A DNA stretch of 64,000 nt from Astrothelium macrocarpum (lineage: Eukaryota > Ascomycota > Dothideomycetes > Trypetheliales > Trypetheliaceae), in NCBI GenBank assembly GCA_021030915.1, contig JAGEMR010000035.1, positions 186,001 to 250,000 of the forward strand, read 5' to 3'. The position numbers and the translations under genes were made by a program. This document shows positions 11,850 to 24,178 of the stretch, one piece after another. The stretch's first letter is position 1. The number at the start of each line of letters is the position of its first letter. Under the pieces are notes generated by a model. That model was given only the letters and a program-made list of their open reading frames with translations, was not told the DNA's origin and searched no databases.

Positions 11850-14800
11850 TGTCGGAAACGGATCTATGTCGAAGCTTTGACACGGTGACCCAAGCTATCG
11901 AAGAGGCCGGAAAAGTTTACGGGAGCCGTTTGTTGACGTTAGTACGTTTGGGTCGACATGCAACGGAACTTTGGAACGTGGATCTGCTGGATGGCCCGTC
12001 CGTGGTCTGGAAAGCGAATGACGGTATGCATGTTGACCAGTTTCTCCGATGGAAAGCATCACTGCCTAACAATAGCAAGACGCTAGCCTTCCCAACCAAG
12101 ATGAAAGGCTAATGGTGCTCGCAGCCTATCTGACAGATAAGGTAGATGAGACATAGGGACAGGCGAAGACATGGACACGGCTTGGCCATCCGAAAGCCTG
12201 CCGGATCCCCTCAATCCGCTAATCATTGGAGTCCGTGTACGGGGTGCGCACACGTCCAAAATCTGTCAATCATTATGTCAGCCAGTCGGAAACGCGTGAA
12301 ACTATGTCTAGAAAAGTAAAGAGGCGAGTGTAAATTACTTGACCATACCAGATTCTTGGTCCTCTGTCATCTCGGGTCTCGCCCTATGACTGAGCACGAC
12401 TGTTCCATGGCATTGCGCACCACGCATCGCTACTCATCTAGCCCGCATAGTTTTGTCGTCAATGTTTCAGTCCGAGAGCATCTTTCACATGCTCATGATT
12501 TTTACGGCGCAAACGCGTGGTGGTCGTAATTCCGGCTCTCCAGCAGGGTGAGCTCACAGTTGCTCAGCCCTTCCCGGAGCCGCCATCTACTTAGGACGCG
12601 GTCAGCAGCATGGTCTCTACCGGCCGTTGTGAATGCCTGGCCAGCATTGCAGGCGCAATCACTCGCATGGATGGGGGACACTGATGCAATACGAGGTAGT
12701 GTCGTCGTTGCCGAAGACGCTCAACGTCGACACCACGGCGTAATTGATCAGCTTACTTGACATGTCCTCAAGGAAGGCGCAGTTGGATGCTACAGGCCAT
12801 GTGGCGTGCGGATAACAGGGGCCGTACTCCTACCAGCGCTGCGAGACAGATGGTCCTAGAGGTGCGGGTGCTGGAGGAGGTTGGCGGTCGTGGCGAACGA
12901 GGCGGCCAGGTGGAATCGGGAGGGCCAAGCCTCCGCAATACGATAATTGTAACAATACAGTCTTGGGTTTCCCCATCTTGGACAAGCGGCGGCTAATCAC
13001 CCCTGGCGCTGGATTTGCTCTTTCGGTGGCCCCAGGCAGATGGCCGGCTGGCTCCGAGACCGCCTTTTCCACTGCAACGTCCATGCCTCTGATTCCGTCC
13101 CTGTGGCCTTTGATTAACTTCACCCTACCCTTCAGTCTCAGCCTTGAGTGGGCCATTTGCTATTTGAGGTATCACGCAAGAAGAAAACATCGTGTTTGGA
13201 AATTGAAGCTACCAGACAGACGGTACCAGTGCCAAGAAGAGTCGTCGGCAATGATAGCTCGAAGTGGAAGTGTTTCTGCGCCGCCCCAATCAATACTTGC
13301 TGCGGTAGGTTCCACTGATGGTTTTGCACCTCTCCCGACGATGCGGAGCCGAAGGAGCACCATGACTCTTTCGATGGGTCTGACAACGAGGAAACCACCG
13401 ATTCGTCCTTGACCTGCGTTACCCGTCGTTTCGAGATTGTCAGAGACTCTGGATTGAATGGATGAGTTCCCACTACCTTTAGGGTTACCATTCGATCTTG
13501 CATGAAGATTATAAGAAGACCCAGGCATTTTCCTGTAGGAACCTAGCTAGGGCTTAGCAAGAATTTAGCCATCCCCTTTCCCGCCATTAGAAACCACAAT
13601 CTCTATCTCTGTTTGAATCTTTATGCACTGGAAGGATCTCGACCAAGTCTGTAAGATGTCTTACATCTCTGCATACGATCAAGGTGGAGCAAAATGAGCT
13701 TCAAAAGCATTTGTCATTGAGCAAGTTTAAGGAGACGAAATACAGAACATGCAGAACTGAAGCGAAAGCAAGCGTTGTCCCATAATAGACAGAGTTTCGG
13801 CTTTAGTTTAAGGAAAGTCCTTCTCCGTCGTCGGTGTCCTGACTCGCAGCTCCACATTGCTATGAGCAATTCTATACACTTCCGTGTGGTCCTGGTCTAG
13901 AATTTCGGCCTTGCATTTGTGACTTTTGGATGCTATTTTTGACGTCACATTACATGCTTCATGTCTGCAGCAAGCTTCTGAGTTGAGACCTCTAGACCCT
14001 TTGCAGAAGGCTTCGCGAGTCCGCGTTTCGTTCATTTCCACTACCGTAAGCTACCATTACCAGCACCTCAGGACTCGTTGATATTGCGGACGAAAGTCCT
14101 CCGTCTTTTTGTTGATTACTCTTCCTTCTACCTGTAATCTTCACATGCTTCGCGCCTTTGTCGATTGTTTCCTTTTTCACATGGATGAGCGATTTCTTCT
14201 CGCCTAAATATGCGTGTTCACAGCGCGTTACACCTCTGAGTTCAATGCATATGCTGAGACGGGAACTCTTATCTCATCCGTCATTAGCATCTCATGGATG
14301 AGAAATCCTACCCACAGTTAAGAACCAGCATATCCTGGGGGAGCCTTGATATCAAAGCTACAGCTGAGATAGCAGGCCCACTGTCCTGTGAGGCATGTAA
14401 TCGAAGCTTGAACTTCCTCACCCCGAAGAGTGTCGTCGATGAAACACTCTAGGAGAAGAACTTTCTGAAATTCCTAATCGTAATTGATCCGATGGTTACG
14501 GTAATTATCTCATTACATACAAGCTATGCGCAGATTTCTGTAGTTGGTCCACTTTACCATGATCTCGAACCATGGACCAGACATCTATTCACATGCATGA
14601 GGCACAGAATCGGCACAGATCACATCTTAAAATTCCACATCCATGACTCCTGTGGTCGACGGCCCAACCGCTCGCATGAGCCAACATTCTCTGGCACGGT
14701 CAACAAGTCAGAGCCGAATCTTTGGGTCATTGAGTGACAGATTCATCCAGATCGATTCCCAACATCTCGGAAGCATCTGGGGTGGATTGCTTCTGTATGC

Positions 14801-17800
14801 ATTTCTTCGTGTCTAGCGCTTGAACGGTGAAACTCAAAAGTAGCCGAGGAGGGGTTCCATTACAGCGTTGGTGACCTGATGGCTATCTCGTGCTGGTATG
14901 GAACGAATCGCTATCCAATTGGACTCTACTTCTTTAACCACTGTGTCAGAGTATGGCCCACTTTGCAGGCGAAGGAATGGCCATGAGGGTGCCTTGTAGT
15001 GAGAGCACAATAGATCGGAGTTGGGTGAAACTATCACATGGTAGAGTTACCGCGATAGAAGAGCGAGCTTGTCAACCCAAGTCACACTCGTTGGCAGCAA
15101 CCATACTCTTTTTTCGAGGGAATGTAGTATCGCTTCCTATTAAACCAGTGAAGTTGCAGTTTTTTGTGGGATGGAACAAATAGTACATTGTGAGTCTACT
15201 TGAGTTTGACCAAAGATCTCTGAGCGCACATACTTGCATCGACGAATGGTAAAATGTTAAATCGTTTAATTTTAAAGAACTTTTGGACCGAAAAAAATCA
15301 TCATGGTTGTTTGCTGATCTCAAACGCTTCCCGTTCACGAAATGTTCAATATCATTCCAATTTGTCAAGCGTACCATCGAATAAGAGTTCGGCTTGAAGG
15401 TAGTATAATGGTACACTTAGAAGTCGTGCATGAAATCTCGATGGAAGTTACAGCGGCCCTTCCCGCCTATTGGGATAGGTCTTGACTCTGTTTCCCTGCA
15501 AGATCCAGCGCGATTCTCCCTGGCTCATTTCTGGGCGAGCATGTCCCACAAACCATCTGCTTGGTCAGATAAAGAAGTGATGTCTGATTTTATGGGTCTG
15601 CTGACAAGGATTGAGCTCATAGACCTTGATATCAACTGGCTTTACTTCAGTGGTCCATGACTATACGAGATGCGTGTCGATTCAAAAAGGTCATATCGCC
15701 CTACTAGCAGTCTCTCATGTTATTGTAATTGGCATATTGGTCAGCTAATCAAGCCCTTCATGGACCTTGTAAATTAGATTTTTAAATAAACATGGGTTAC
15801 ATATCACGATTTGCACTGCGTTCTGATTCTCTGTCAATATTCAGTTTAAGAACATAAGATTTATCACTAAGGTACCGTGCAGTTCAATGTGTCATCATAT
15901 AGTGAAGTGGATTTTGATTATTCAGGGTAGTTCTGAGACGCTAGCGAATTGACTTTTGAGCCGCCGAGGATTTGTATGCAATGGGAGGTCATGGATGATG
16001 TCGTACCCTGCATTGCATGTCCATCATCGGCTCCGCCGGAAACATATGCTAAAGGAACTGAGCACTTGAAAGTTTTGTCAAACGAGTCTCGACGCTTGAA
16101 CTTGGTATAAATCGCATGATCGTGTATGAAAAGACTAATTTGGCCGTCGGATTTGCGGGAATTTGCGGTATTTGTGTCCTTGCAAAACAGAAAGAGCATC
16201 GCCGAGCAAAACAGATGATTACAAAGAAGGTCGGCTGGGGATTTTGTGTAATTGCAACAAAATTGTGGAAACGAGGCGCACTATGATTTATTGATTCTGC
16301 AAGCAGTATTATGCTGTGTATCCGCCAAGGAGCATGATGAGCAATCGACTTGATGATTTGTAGAGTCGATTTCCCACCTTGTGCGCGTACGACGGCTTTG
16401 AATTGGTAGATTCCACTCTGCTAAAAGTTGGTTTACATCATGGACTGGACGCCCATGAAAAGCGGCGCTATTTGAGCATGATGACAGGGATTGGCAAAAC
16501 GACCAAGTTAATCAGATAAGCTTAAATCCTTAGCGATTCTTTTTTTCAACCAATCATGTCATGTTTTCAGAGAAAATTCTTTTCATTTGACACGCGGACA
16601 ACACTCCAAATCATAGCGGCCCATAGCTACCTCAATACCTACACAGCCAACTATTTTCTGCGGTAGTGGTTCTCTTCAGGTGCCATCTTTCCATCCCGAC
16701 GGTTCCGGATCATCATTGCTGTACCATGGCACTGCAAGTTCGACAAGAAGAGCCGAATCCAGCCTTGAACCGAATGACGCCTTGCCTATTTCGTGACTGG
16801 GACTGCAAGGACGCTCTGAGGCTTTCAACTCGCATGTTGGATACTAAATAGGACAATGGGTTGTAATTTCGATATACATCCATGCCTATGGATGCCTATT
16901 CTCGAGCAGGACTACAACCTATTACTTGTGACTCTGATTCTTCCCATGCCGGGCCCTAAACTTGCTTTGCCACAAACCCTTTCCGTGGATCTCACCCCCA
17001 TCATCCCCACCACTGTCAAAATGCGGAAGGCTACTCCCGTTCGTTCAGCACAGCCCTCCGTTGCATTGCCAAGATGACAATGTCGTCAGCTGGGCCGAGA
17101 CTGTGAGATGTTATCCACACGTGGGTCCTTGTAGCATTCTCTTCTCTAATCAACTGCTGGAGGTCATCATCGGTGGTCTGGTGGACTAGAAATCCGAGCA
17201 TACCATGCAGATAACCTGACGAATGCTGCCTTGCTGTTCGGCAGAAACGTGGGAAGGGTAATCATGCAAGTGGCTCACATGAGTAGCATGTGCCCGAGGC
17301 AGATTCGAACCCCACGCGATACAGCAATGAGGCGAGAGGCGTCAACACTGACCAGAAGTTCCTAGTATGAGTAGCGAGAAGCCGTATAAACCATACATGA
17401 CGATTCGCGCCATGTAGAATGGGAACGAGCTGAATCAGTCGCAAAAGTTGGGAATGTGGACATTACGATGATCGAATGATTAGGCCTCGTTGCAACGCCA
17501 TTTCTTTTATCGTTCGTAAAGAGTGCCAAAAACAATAAAAGGCCAATGTACTCTTTAAACCTAATGCACTGCGCCTTCTTCGTAGACAAGCCACGAGGAA
17601 AAATCTGCCAAATCGTTGTCATCAGCAGTTACACGAGCTGTAGGAGCACACAGAATTTGCTTTTTGCGAATATGAGGTGCGCTTCGAGAATATTCTGGTA
17701 GCACGTTGGGCTGCACGAGAAGCGAATGAGAAGCGAATCAGACCCGAATGAGCCGCGTACCCAGCAACTGGGGGCGCTCCGTGCGGGTTAAAGCATCTAG

Positions 17801-18063
17801 GACGCCTGTTGAATCACTCAAAGCACGCAGGACGGGAATGCATCAGCAAGCACCCGCCTTTTGGAAAGCATCTCGAACGGTTGCACAACATGAACAATGG
17901 CCGTTCGTTTATCTATAGCAAGCCACGTTATCGCTTCTTGATTTGATTACACAGATCTTTAGTTGCATTATCTAGCCTACTTCTTCGACCCGACTTGGCT
18001 TTGACAGCGGTTCTGACGTTACACAAATTTCGAACCTCGCATTGTTTCGCACAGAAGCTGTAA
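11850..18063. other. Gene-poor stretch between PKS and AYG1-like gene
   Basis: About 6.2 kb without a gene I can support. Short open frames occur at 11849-12112 (+), 13138-13528 (-), 15918-16199 (-) and 16666-17077 (+). They have no recognisable domains, and I found no splice chains linking them. Base composition is not strikingly AT-rich, so this does not look like the mutated block at the far end of the window. An intron-dense gene could still hide here, as the AYG1-like gene does next door. Confidence 0.45.
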
Positions 18064-19839
18064 CTATCCGGCGGCCGCCATCACCTGTTCTAGCCATGGA
18101 TATATGGACTCATTCGCAGGTGGATAACCTGAGAAGCGGTCAGAAGATTGAATTTCTCTTATGGATCTGCAACACTCACCCATGTGTAACAATTTCGAAT
18201 AGAATCTGGATTGGTCAATATGATATTGCCGCAGATTTGCAAGGGTAAGGCCGCTGTCTCACCTCGCTTCCTTTGCTTTGCCGTATTCAAAGAGGAGCAT
18301 GGAATCCTCGATAGGCATCAGCCCATCGTGTGTGCCATTCACCTGTACAACCATCAATACATGGGATCATGGAATTCCACTTTCCTGGGGAAGTCACCAA
18401 GAGGATTCGAGTATGGGGCATCTCCACAATTCCAGTCTCCACTAGGCTGAATTGCTTCTGTGCCTTCTCCTTCAGCTCCTCCACACTGCTATACCCGTAT
18501 TTGTGCGCTCGGGAATATCAGTTTCGTATAATCTTTGGTGCCATTGCATATATCCTCTCACCTAATGCAGGGGTTAGAGTAAATGGATACTCGTGATCAT
18601 CGCAGCGGTCTAGCCACTCTTTTCCAAGATAATGATGAGTTCCAGCACCCTGCCCGCATGCGCCAGCTAGGCGATGACGATGAGTATGGGCAGCCCTATG
18701 GAATTCATCGGTGCCGTCAGACCAGGAATAATTCGTTTCAACCCCAGACCAACCTGATTGCGTAATAACCGCCTGCTGACAGACCCCATGCGATGACCTT
18801 TTTCATATTAAAGGTGCCTTGCCCGTGCATCCAATCAAGCACACTGCTGAACAGCCGATCCGGTGACTTGGGATCATTCCTTTCAGCTGGACAATCCCCA
18901 GTGCCAGGGATCTCGACAATGACTGATGCCCACCCCCTCTCCAGGAATTCATCTGTTCGAACAGTATTATCCGGCCGGTGACCATCCAACCCAGTCATGA
19001 GTAAGATGGCTGGACATGGCGCCGATGATGTCGCCCCCAACGGCAGACGTACATAGATGGGAATCTCATCCAAGTCACCGCCTGTGGCGTAAGTGTGGGG
19101 TATAACATGCTCTTGTATAGGAGCCTCCCAGAAGCTTACTGCCTTAAGATAGACCTGCTTTTGCAGGGTCCAGGCCCTGCGCTTGGCGGGCGATGCGATA
19201 ATGGGAAAACGTGCGATGCGGAGGACAACAGAGGCACGCTTGTACAGGTCGGAGGCGGAGGTCAAATTCCTCCGAGCTTCAGCTGCCTCTGCGTCTTTGA
19301 CCAATGCGTCGGCGACCGGGAAGAAGATCTAAGAAAATGAGCCAGTCAGACTATGACGAACGTCTAGTATCCTGGATAGGGAAGAGACCTCTGTATATTC
19401 TTCACTGTAACCATCGGTAACATTGTTCTAGGGAACAGTCATTTCAAAGACTACAAAACTTAAGCTCTGTTACACTTACCTCGATCAATTTGGTGAAGAT
19501 CTTCTCAAAGTCTTCGTAATTTCCATCGTGGAATGGGTATACGGAACGCTCTGCCTGCAGCCACATCTGCCTGTCAGCCCTATGATTGGCACAACGGGTA
19601 TAGCGGCTCGACGACAAGGGGCCAATACTACCGGAGCTTTCCACTTCAGCTCCCAAAGAGCTTTTTGAAAATTAGATCACCATCTCTTGTCCTGCATGAA
19701 GCAAATGGAACGATTCGAACCTTTGATCCCCCCACCTTGGTGTGGATATCCTGAAGAAACAAATTAGCTTTGTTAGAGCATTTTTTTTGCGAAATGACTG
19801 ACGTTTATTGAAATCGTCCCCGAGAATCCAGTTCGTCAT
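18064..19839 (-). CDS. AYG1: AYG1-type polyketide chain-shortening hydrolase (alpha/beta hydrolase)
   Basis: Eleven exons are needed: 19839-19803, 19750-19736, 19660-19632, 19554-19480, 19427-19389, 19328-18754, 18695-18562, 18507-18398, 18342-18263, 18205-18180 and 18128-18064. All ten introns are GT-AG and 51-77 bp, and phase is kept throughout. The product is 394 residues, close to the roughly 400 usual for the family. The start reads MTNWILGDDF, then SVYPFHDG (about 44-51), LLMTGLDGHRPDN (about 174-186) and EIPGTGDCP. The triad is Ser249 in GLSAGGYY, Asp344 in NGTHDG and His372 in LHMGYP, with the same spacing as known family members. In Aspergillus and Exophiala such enzymes cut a longer naphthopyrone or acetylated precursor down to tetrahydroxynaphthalene. 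Its place between the PKS and the regulator fits that job. Odd points: a 15-nt exon, a 26-nt exon, and a Cys-Gly-Gln-Gly stretch after the nucleophile helix where relatives usually have a His-Gly-Pro-Gly type motif. Confidence 0.9.
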
Positions 19840-22800
19840 GATTCAATTCTAAACTCGCGTCTTGACGCAAAGAGTCGCAGATGAGACATGCAAGGCGTTC
19901 AAGTAGAAAAAAACCTAAGAGTATTGACGGTCCGTAGTTCCGTGCCTTTGGTGGCAGTAAGAGCTGGCGCAAGATGTCGCAGGTACGTACACCGCTCACT
20001 CACCCTTCCCGCCCCCATGTCTAGTAAGAGTTCCATCCAGCATGAACACGTCTAGATTACTCAGAAGCTCGAAGAACTTGCAGTTGCGGAGATCCGATGG
20101 AGCTTGTAGAAATGCGGATCATTAGCAGTGCATTACAAGTCGTCTGAAGCGTACGAATAGAACAGAGGCAAAAACTATTAGCAGCATTACTGCTTGATCG
20201 TATCTAAGAAGAACGCCGCTCAAGTCTCCGGAGAGCACGGGAACGCCGCGCCACGCGGGCCGTAGTCCATGAGCCACCCAATACTCCGTACCATTGAATG
20301 TAGTTGATACGACGAGCGGGTGCACAGGGCAATCTCTGTGCCTGGCGTATTCTGCCCCGTCCCATATTCTTGGGGTTTTTCGGTCTATCCGCCCAAGGTT
20401 TCCGTTGTGATTATGATTGCCACGACCATATCCCAAAAAAAGCTTGGCACTCCTTTTAGCCAAACAGACTTTATTTAGTCAAGAGCCATTTCCAACTTGC
20501 ACTCCTGAGCGCAATAGTTGAAATCCTGAACGGCGTTACTAATGATATGGATTGAAAGATAAGCATGAGATTTTTAGATGCATGCTTAGTGTGTACTCTG
20601 GAAAAGCCACACAGCCAGAATTCTGACGTACTTTTTGAGTTGTCGTCTTACCTACTGTAGCCTGGAGCTCTAGCAGTCCCAAGAAACCAGTTCGGCAGTA
20701 GATAACGCTCGTCAAGGCTTCGGAGAACATGCGCCAAAATGATACGAAGGCAGATTATTTCTAGAAATATTTTAATCCTCAGACAGCCCATGGAAGCCAC
20801 TATCGCTGGCTCTTCGCTTTCGCTGGCTCTCCACCGCCACGAGGCGCATAACAGTGTGGGGGAAGTGAAAAGTCCGAATCACCGGGCATGATGGGGAGAA
20901 TGTAACGAGAGCAAGCCAAATTGGTGCAAGTCGTAAGCCGAGCTATCCTTGTTTAACGGCCATACGCGCTGGGCTCGCGAAAAGTGCATTGCCCAGAATC
21001 TGGTTTTGATGGGATCGGCGTGTTTCTTTCTATGAGCGGCACAGCTTAGAACAACGGGAACGAGCTGCGGCTACAACGTAACGAATGAACTCTTCACTCA
21101 TGCGAGATGCAGGCGCCCTGCATCAGCTTGCACCCTGCAGAGACTGAGAATAGAGGTCTTTGGCAGAGCCTACTTGACCGCTGATTAAGGGCAACTGCCA
21201 TAATCGACCAGTCGCCAAGTGTTCGCTGGCGCGGCTCAATTGACAAATGTTTGCTTGTTACAGAGTAGAACCTATTGTACTCGTTTCCCGGTGGGCGTGA
21301 AGACACTGTGCCATGGTCGCCGGAGGTTTCTGCACGCAATCGACGTTAAGGCTGCAATGCCAATCCTTGCGCAATGCACCTCCAATCCCAAGAACTTGTC
21401 TCCAACATTGCCATAGCTGGATAAGCCGGAAGGAGACGTATTGACCAGAGACTCGAGCCGGCTTTGCGACTCGATCTGTCTCTCCAACGTGGCCGAAGCA
21501 ACACGTCACCGCATCTGGAGCTCCAGCTTCAAATTTGTATGTGCGTTCCTGAATGCTTTTGGGGCTAAACATGCGAAGGATGATTTAGCTCTACCCCTCC
21601 AACAGCTTGGAGCTCAAACCGACTACCAACGACCAACTCGGTCAGCATAGCCATCAATGTCGGCCGAATGGTGGTCCCCCACCAACTCAAACTCGTCCTA
21701 AAAGGTACGCAGCGTTTCAGTAAAGTCAATGTGAGGAGGAATGCACGCCATCCTCAGCGTTGGTATTATAGACGAGCTTCCTCTGAATGATGTTAAGAAA
21801 GTTGGCATTGTAAACATCTCCTCACAAGTCCTAAATTGGGTCAAACATGTTTTGATGCAGTTATTCTTGCACGTCGCCTTCAAAATCCTCGAGTCTTTGG
21901 GACCGGATACGAGATACGAGTACCCTTGATAATTAGAAAGTCCCACTCGGCCTTATTAGTAACACCTAGGGCCTGGTGACACATGTCAAGTTGCGACGCC
22001 GAGAAATTGTGAGCGACATCAAAAATAATTTTCAAGTCGTCTATTGTTTTAGAATTCCGACCCAAGATCAACGCTTGACTCACGTTCGGAGTATTTGAAT
22101 TATATCTGTGAGCTCACTGTACTTTACGAAGCTAAGACTTACCCTTTGGAGATGGGGAGCACGATTGGGTTTGGACCGCTGACAGTGTTGTCCTCTTAGC
22201 ATTGCCTGATCTGCTCCATTCTCCTAGGGGCCCTTGTCCAAATCGCCAGGTAGCTTGAGCGATTTTGTACTAGAGGATCGGCGGAAGAAGGAGAGGTGAA
22301 GGGCTGATATCCCACGTACCCTCTAGTACTGTTTGGACCTCTACATCTGTCGCTTACTGCATTGAGATAAGGATAGCGATGGCTTTTTTACCGTTTAATT
22401 AATCCTGGTGTCAATCTTCGATCGGATAATACTTGCGATTCCCTTCTGACGGTACCGCTGCCCCTGACATCAGAACGTGGCTTCACCGACGTGACTTGTC
22501 GCAAACTTTACCGCCGCTGCCGTCCATATGAATAGACCCTGATATAGGTCTCCCTTCAACAGACCTTTAAGGCTTCCTCCCGGGCCGATAGGTAAGCGTG
22601 CAGAGGCGCGCAACTCGAAGCGGGATTGCAGGGAGGGGCCACGATTTTAATCAATATTTGCCCGCATTTGTACGGCCCACGTCAGCCGGGCAGCAGCACC
22701 TCTAGCAGCGATGATTTCTTGGTCAGAGGACTCATAAGGCTGATGGACATATTAATGTTCCGAGTAGTTCAGCAGCGCCTTACGGTCTGCTGTAGGGGTA

Positions 22801-24178
22801 TAAGGGGTGTCCCTGCACTTGCGATCCAACCAATGATATTTATAGTAAAACACGCCCGCCACACTAAATCGACTGCCACGCGAACCTGAGAGGCTTTCCG
22901 TTCGACAACACGACAGGTACGAGCACGTCTACATGCAAGGCCGATCCGCTTACCGTGGTGTCACCGTCGTTCTGGAGGTGCATAGTCATGGACACGGCCC
23001 TGCCATCGCTCTGAGCGGCCAAGACGATGCTTTCCGGTCACCACGCTTTCGCCCTGTTTGCGCGCGGCTCAAGGCCGATCACTTTGCATGTACATCAACA
23101 CACACATATACCCTGAGCGGTAGGGTTGTCTGGTGGCCATGCGGCTTGCGGGATCCAGATAGTCGAGAGATCGGGCTTTGCCAGTTAGTGAGTTGTGAAA
23201 GTGGGCCCCCGCTAGGATGGGCCCCTTAGCCCACAGGCCCATGGGGGCATTCGTGGTACGACTCGCGTCCCGCCAGATGCACGTACTGTGGATGCTTTCG
23301 ACGCACACTAACTCTGGCGACGCAAGCTTGGGGACTTGCTGAGCTCCACAGCACCCAGCAAGCCCTAGCGTTGTTGCGCACCGCCTGCATCGCGGATCCT
23401 TTACGGGGACGAATCCGTCCCAATCCCTTCGGGAAACTGATGCTTGGTACCACCCCGTCACACCTCGTTTCCCCAAACAAGTAGTCTATCTCATTCGTTG
23501 CCCGCCCGCCGGTGCGTTCCATCTTGAGTTCAGCAATGGTATCGTGGCTGCCTCCGACCCTTCCCGATTAGGCACCACAGCACTTCCGTCGACCTTGCCG
23601 AGCATGATTCGGCCCATTCCCGTAGACGATCTCACATTGTCCTCACCCAGCATCTGACGCGAGACAGCGGGCCAAGTCAAGCCAAAGTGTAAATTTCGTT
23701 ATCGGTACTCCTTTCCCACGCTACCATGTCCTGGACCATCAAACTTGACGTCCATGCGCTTCCCAGCGCCAGAGGCCACATGTCCACGGAATCCCTATAT
23801 GCATCCACCCTCCAGCGCTTTGATCCATGATTTCTTGATTATGCACGTGTTATGATTGGACTCCTAGCGGGGGGCAGACTGTGCCAGTCATCACTTGCTC
23901 GATCTGAGATGTAGATGAAATCAACATTTACAGGCTAGCTTGAAGCTGAGAAATAAGCCCCAGCCGCTTCGTTATACCTTAGGTAAACTTGCTGTATCAA
24001 ACCATGATACTTCCCTTCCCGATCCCACGCTCTTGGTGAACGTCTTATTCTTCACTTACTTCCCCCCCCCTCCTCCCGCCTTTTCTTCCGTATCCACTCG
24101 TTCCTTTGCCTGGTACTCCGTAGAGTCTTTGAACCAAAGCCTCCTCTTAATACATTAATTCCAATCTCCTAATTCACC
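19840..24178. other. Gene-poor stretch between AYG1-like gene and regulator
   Basis: About 4.3 kb with no supported gene. Frames at 20122-20463 (-), 21094-21650 (both strands), 21698-22083 (-) and 22933-23680 (both strands) lack recognisable motifs. The region should contain the promoters of the AYG1-like gene (left end) and of the regulator (right end, C/T-rich from about 24050). There is no clear repeat or transposon. Confidence 0.45.

Noticed and set aside
11849..12112. 87-residue frame upstream of the PKS
   Set aside because: No recognisable domain, no splice partners and no conserved-looking composition; likely chance.
13138..13528. Overlapping minus-strand frames of 121 and 118 residues
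   Set aside because: Three frames are open at once on both strands, none with a known motif.
17290..17325. Possible tRNA T-arm (GATTCGAACC on plus strand)
   Set aside because: The flanking bases do not pair into a five-base stem and no acceptor or anticodon arm is present.
18287..19656. AYG1 locus as a pseudogene in several broken frames
   Set aside because: Ten consistent GT-AG introns restore a complete protein with all catalytic residues, so breaks are introns, not decay.
19700..19735. Second tRNA-like GGTTCGAAT on the minus strand
   Set aside because: It lies inside an intron of the AYG1-like gene and no cloverleaf can be drawn.
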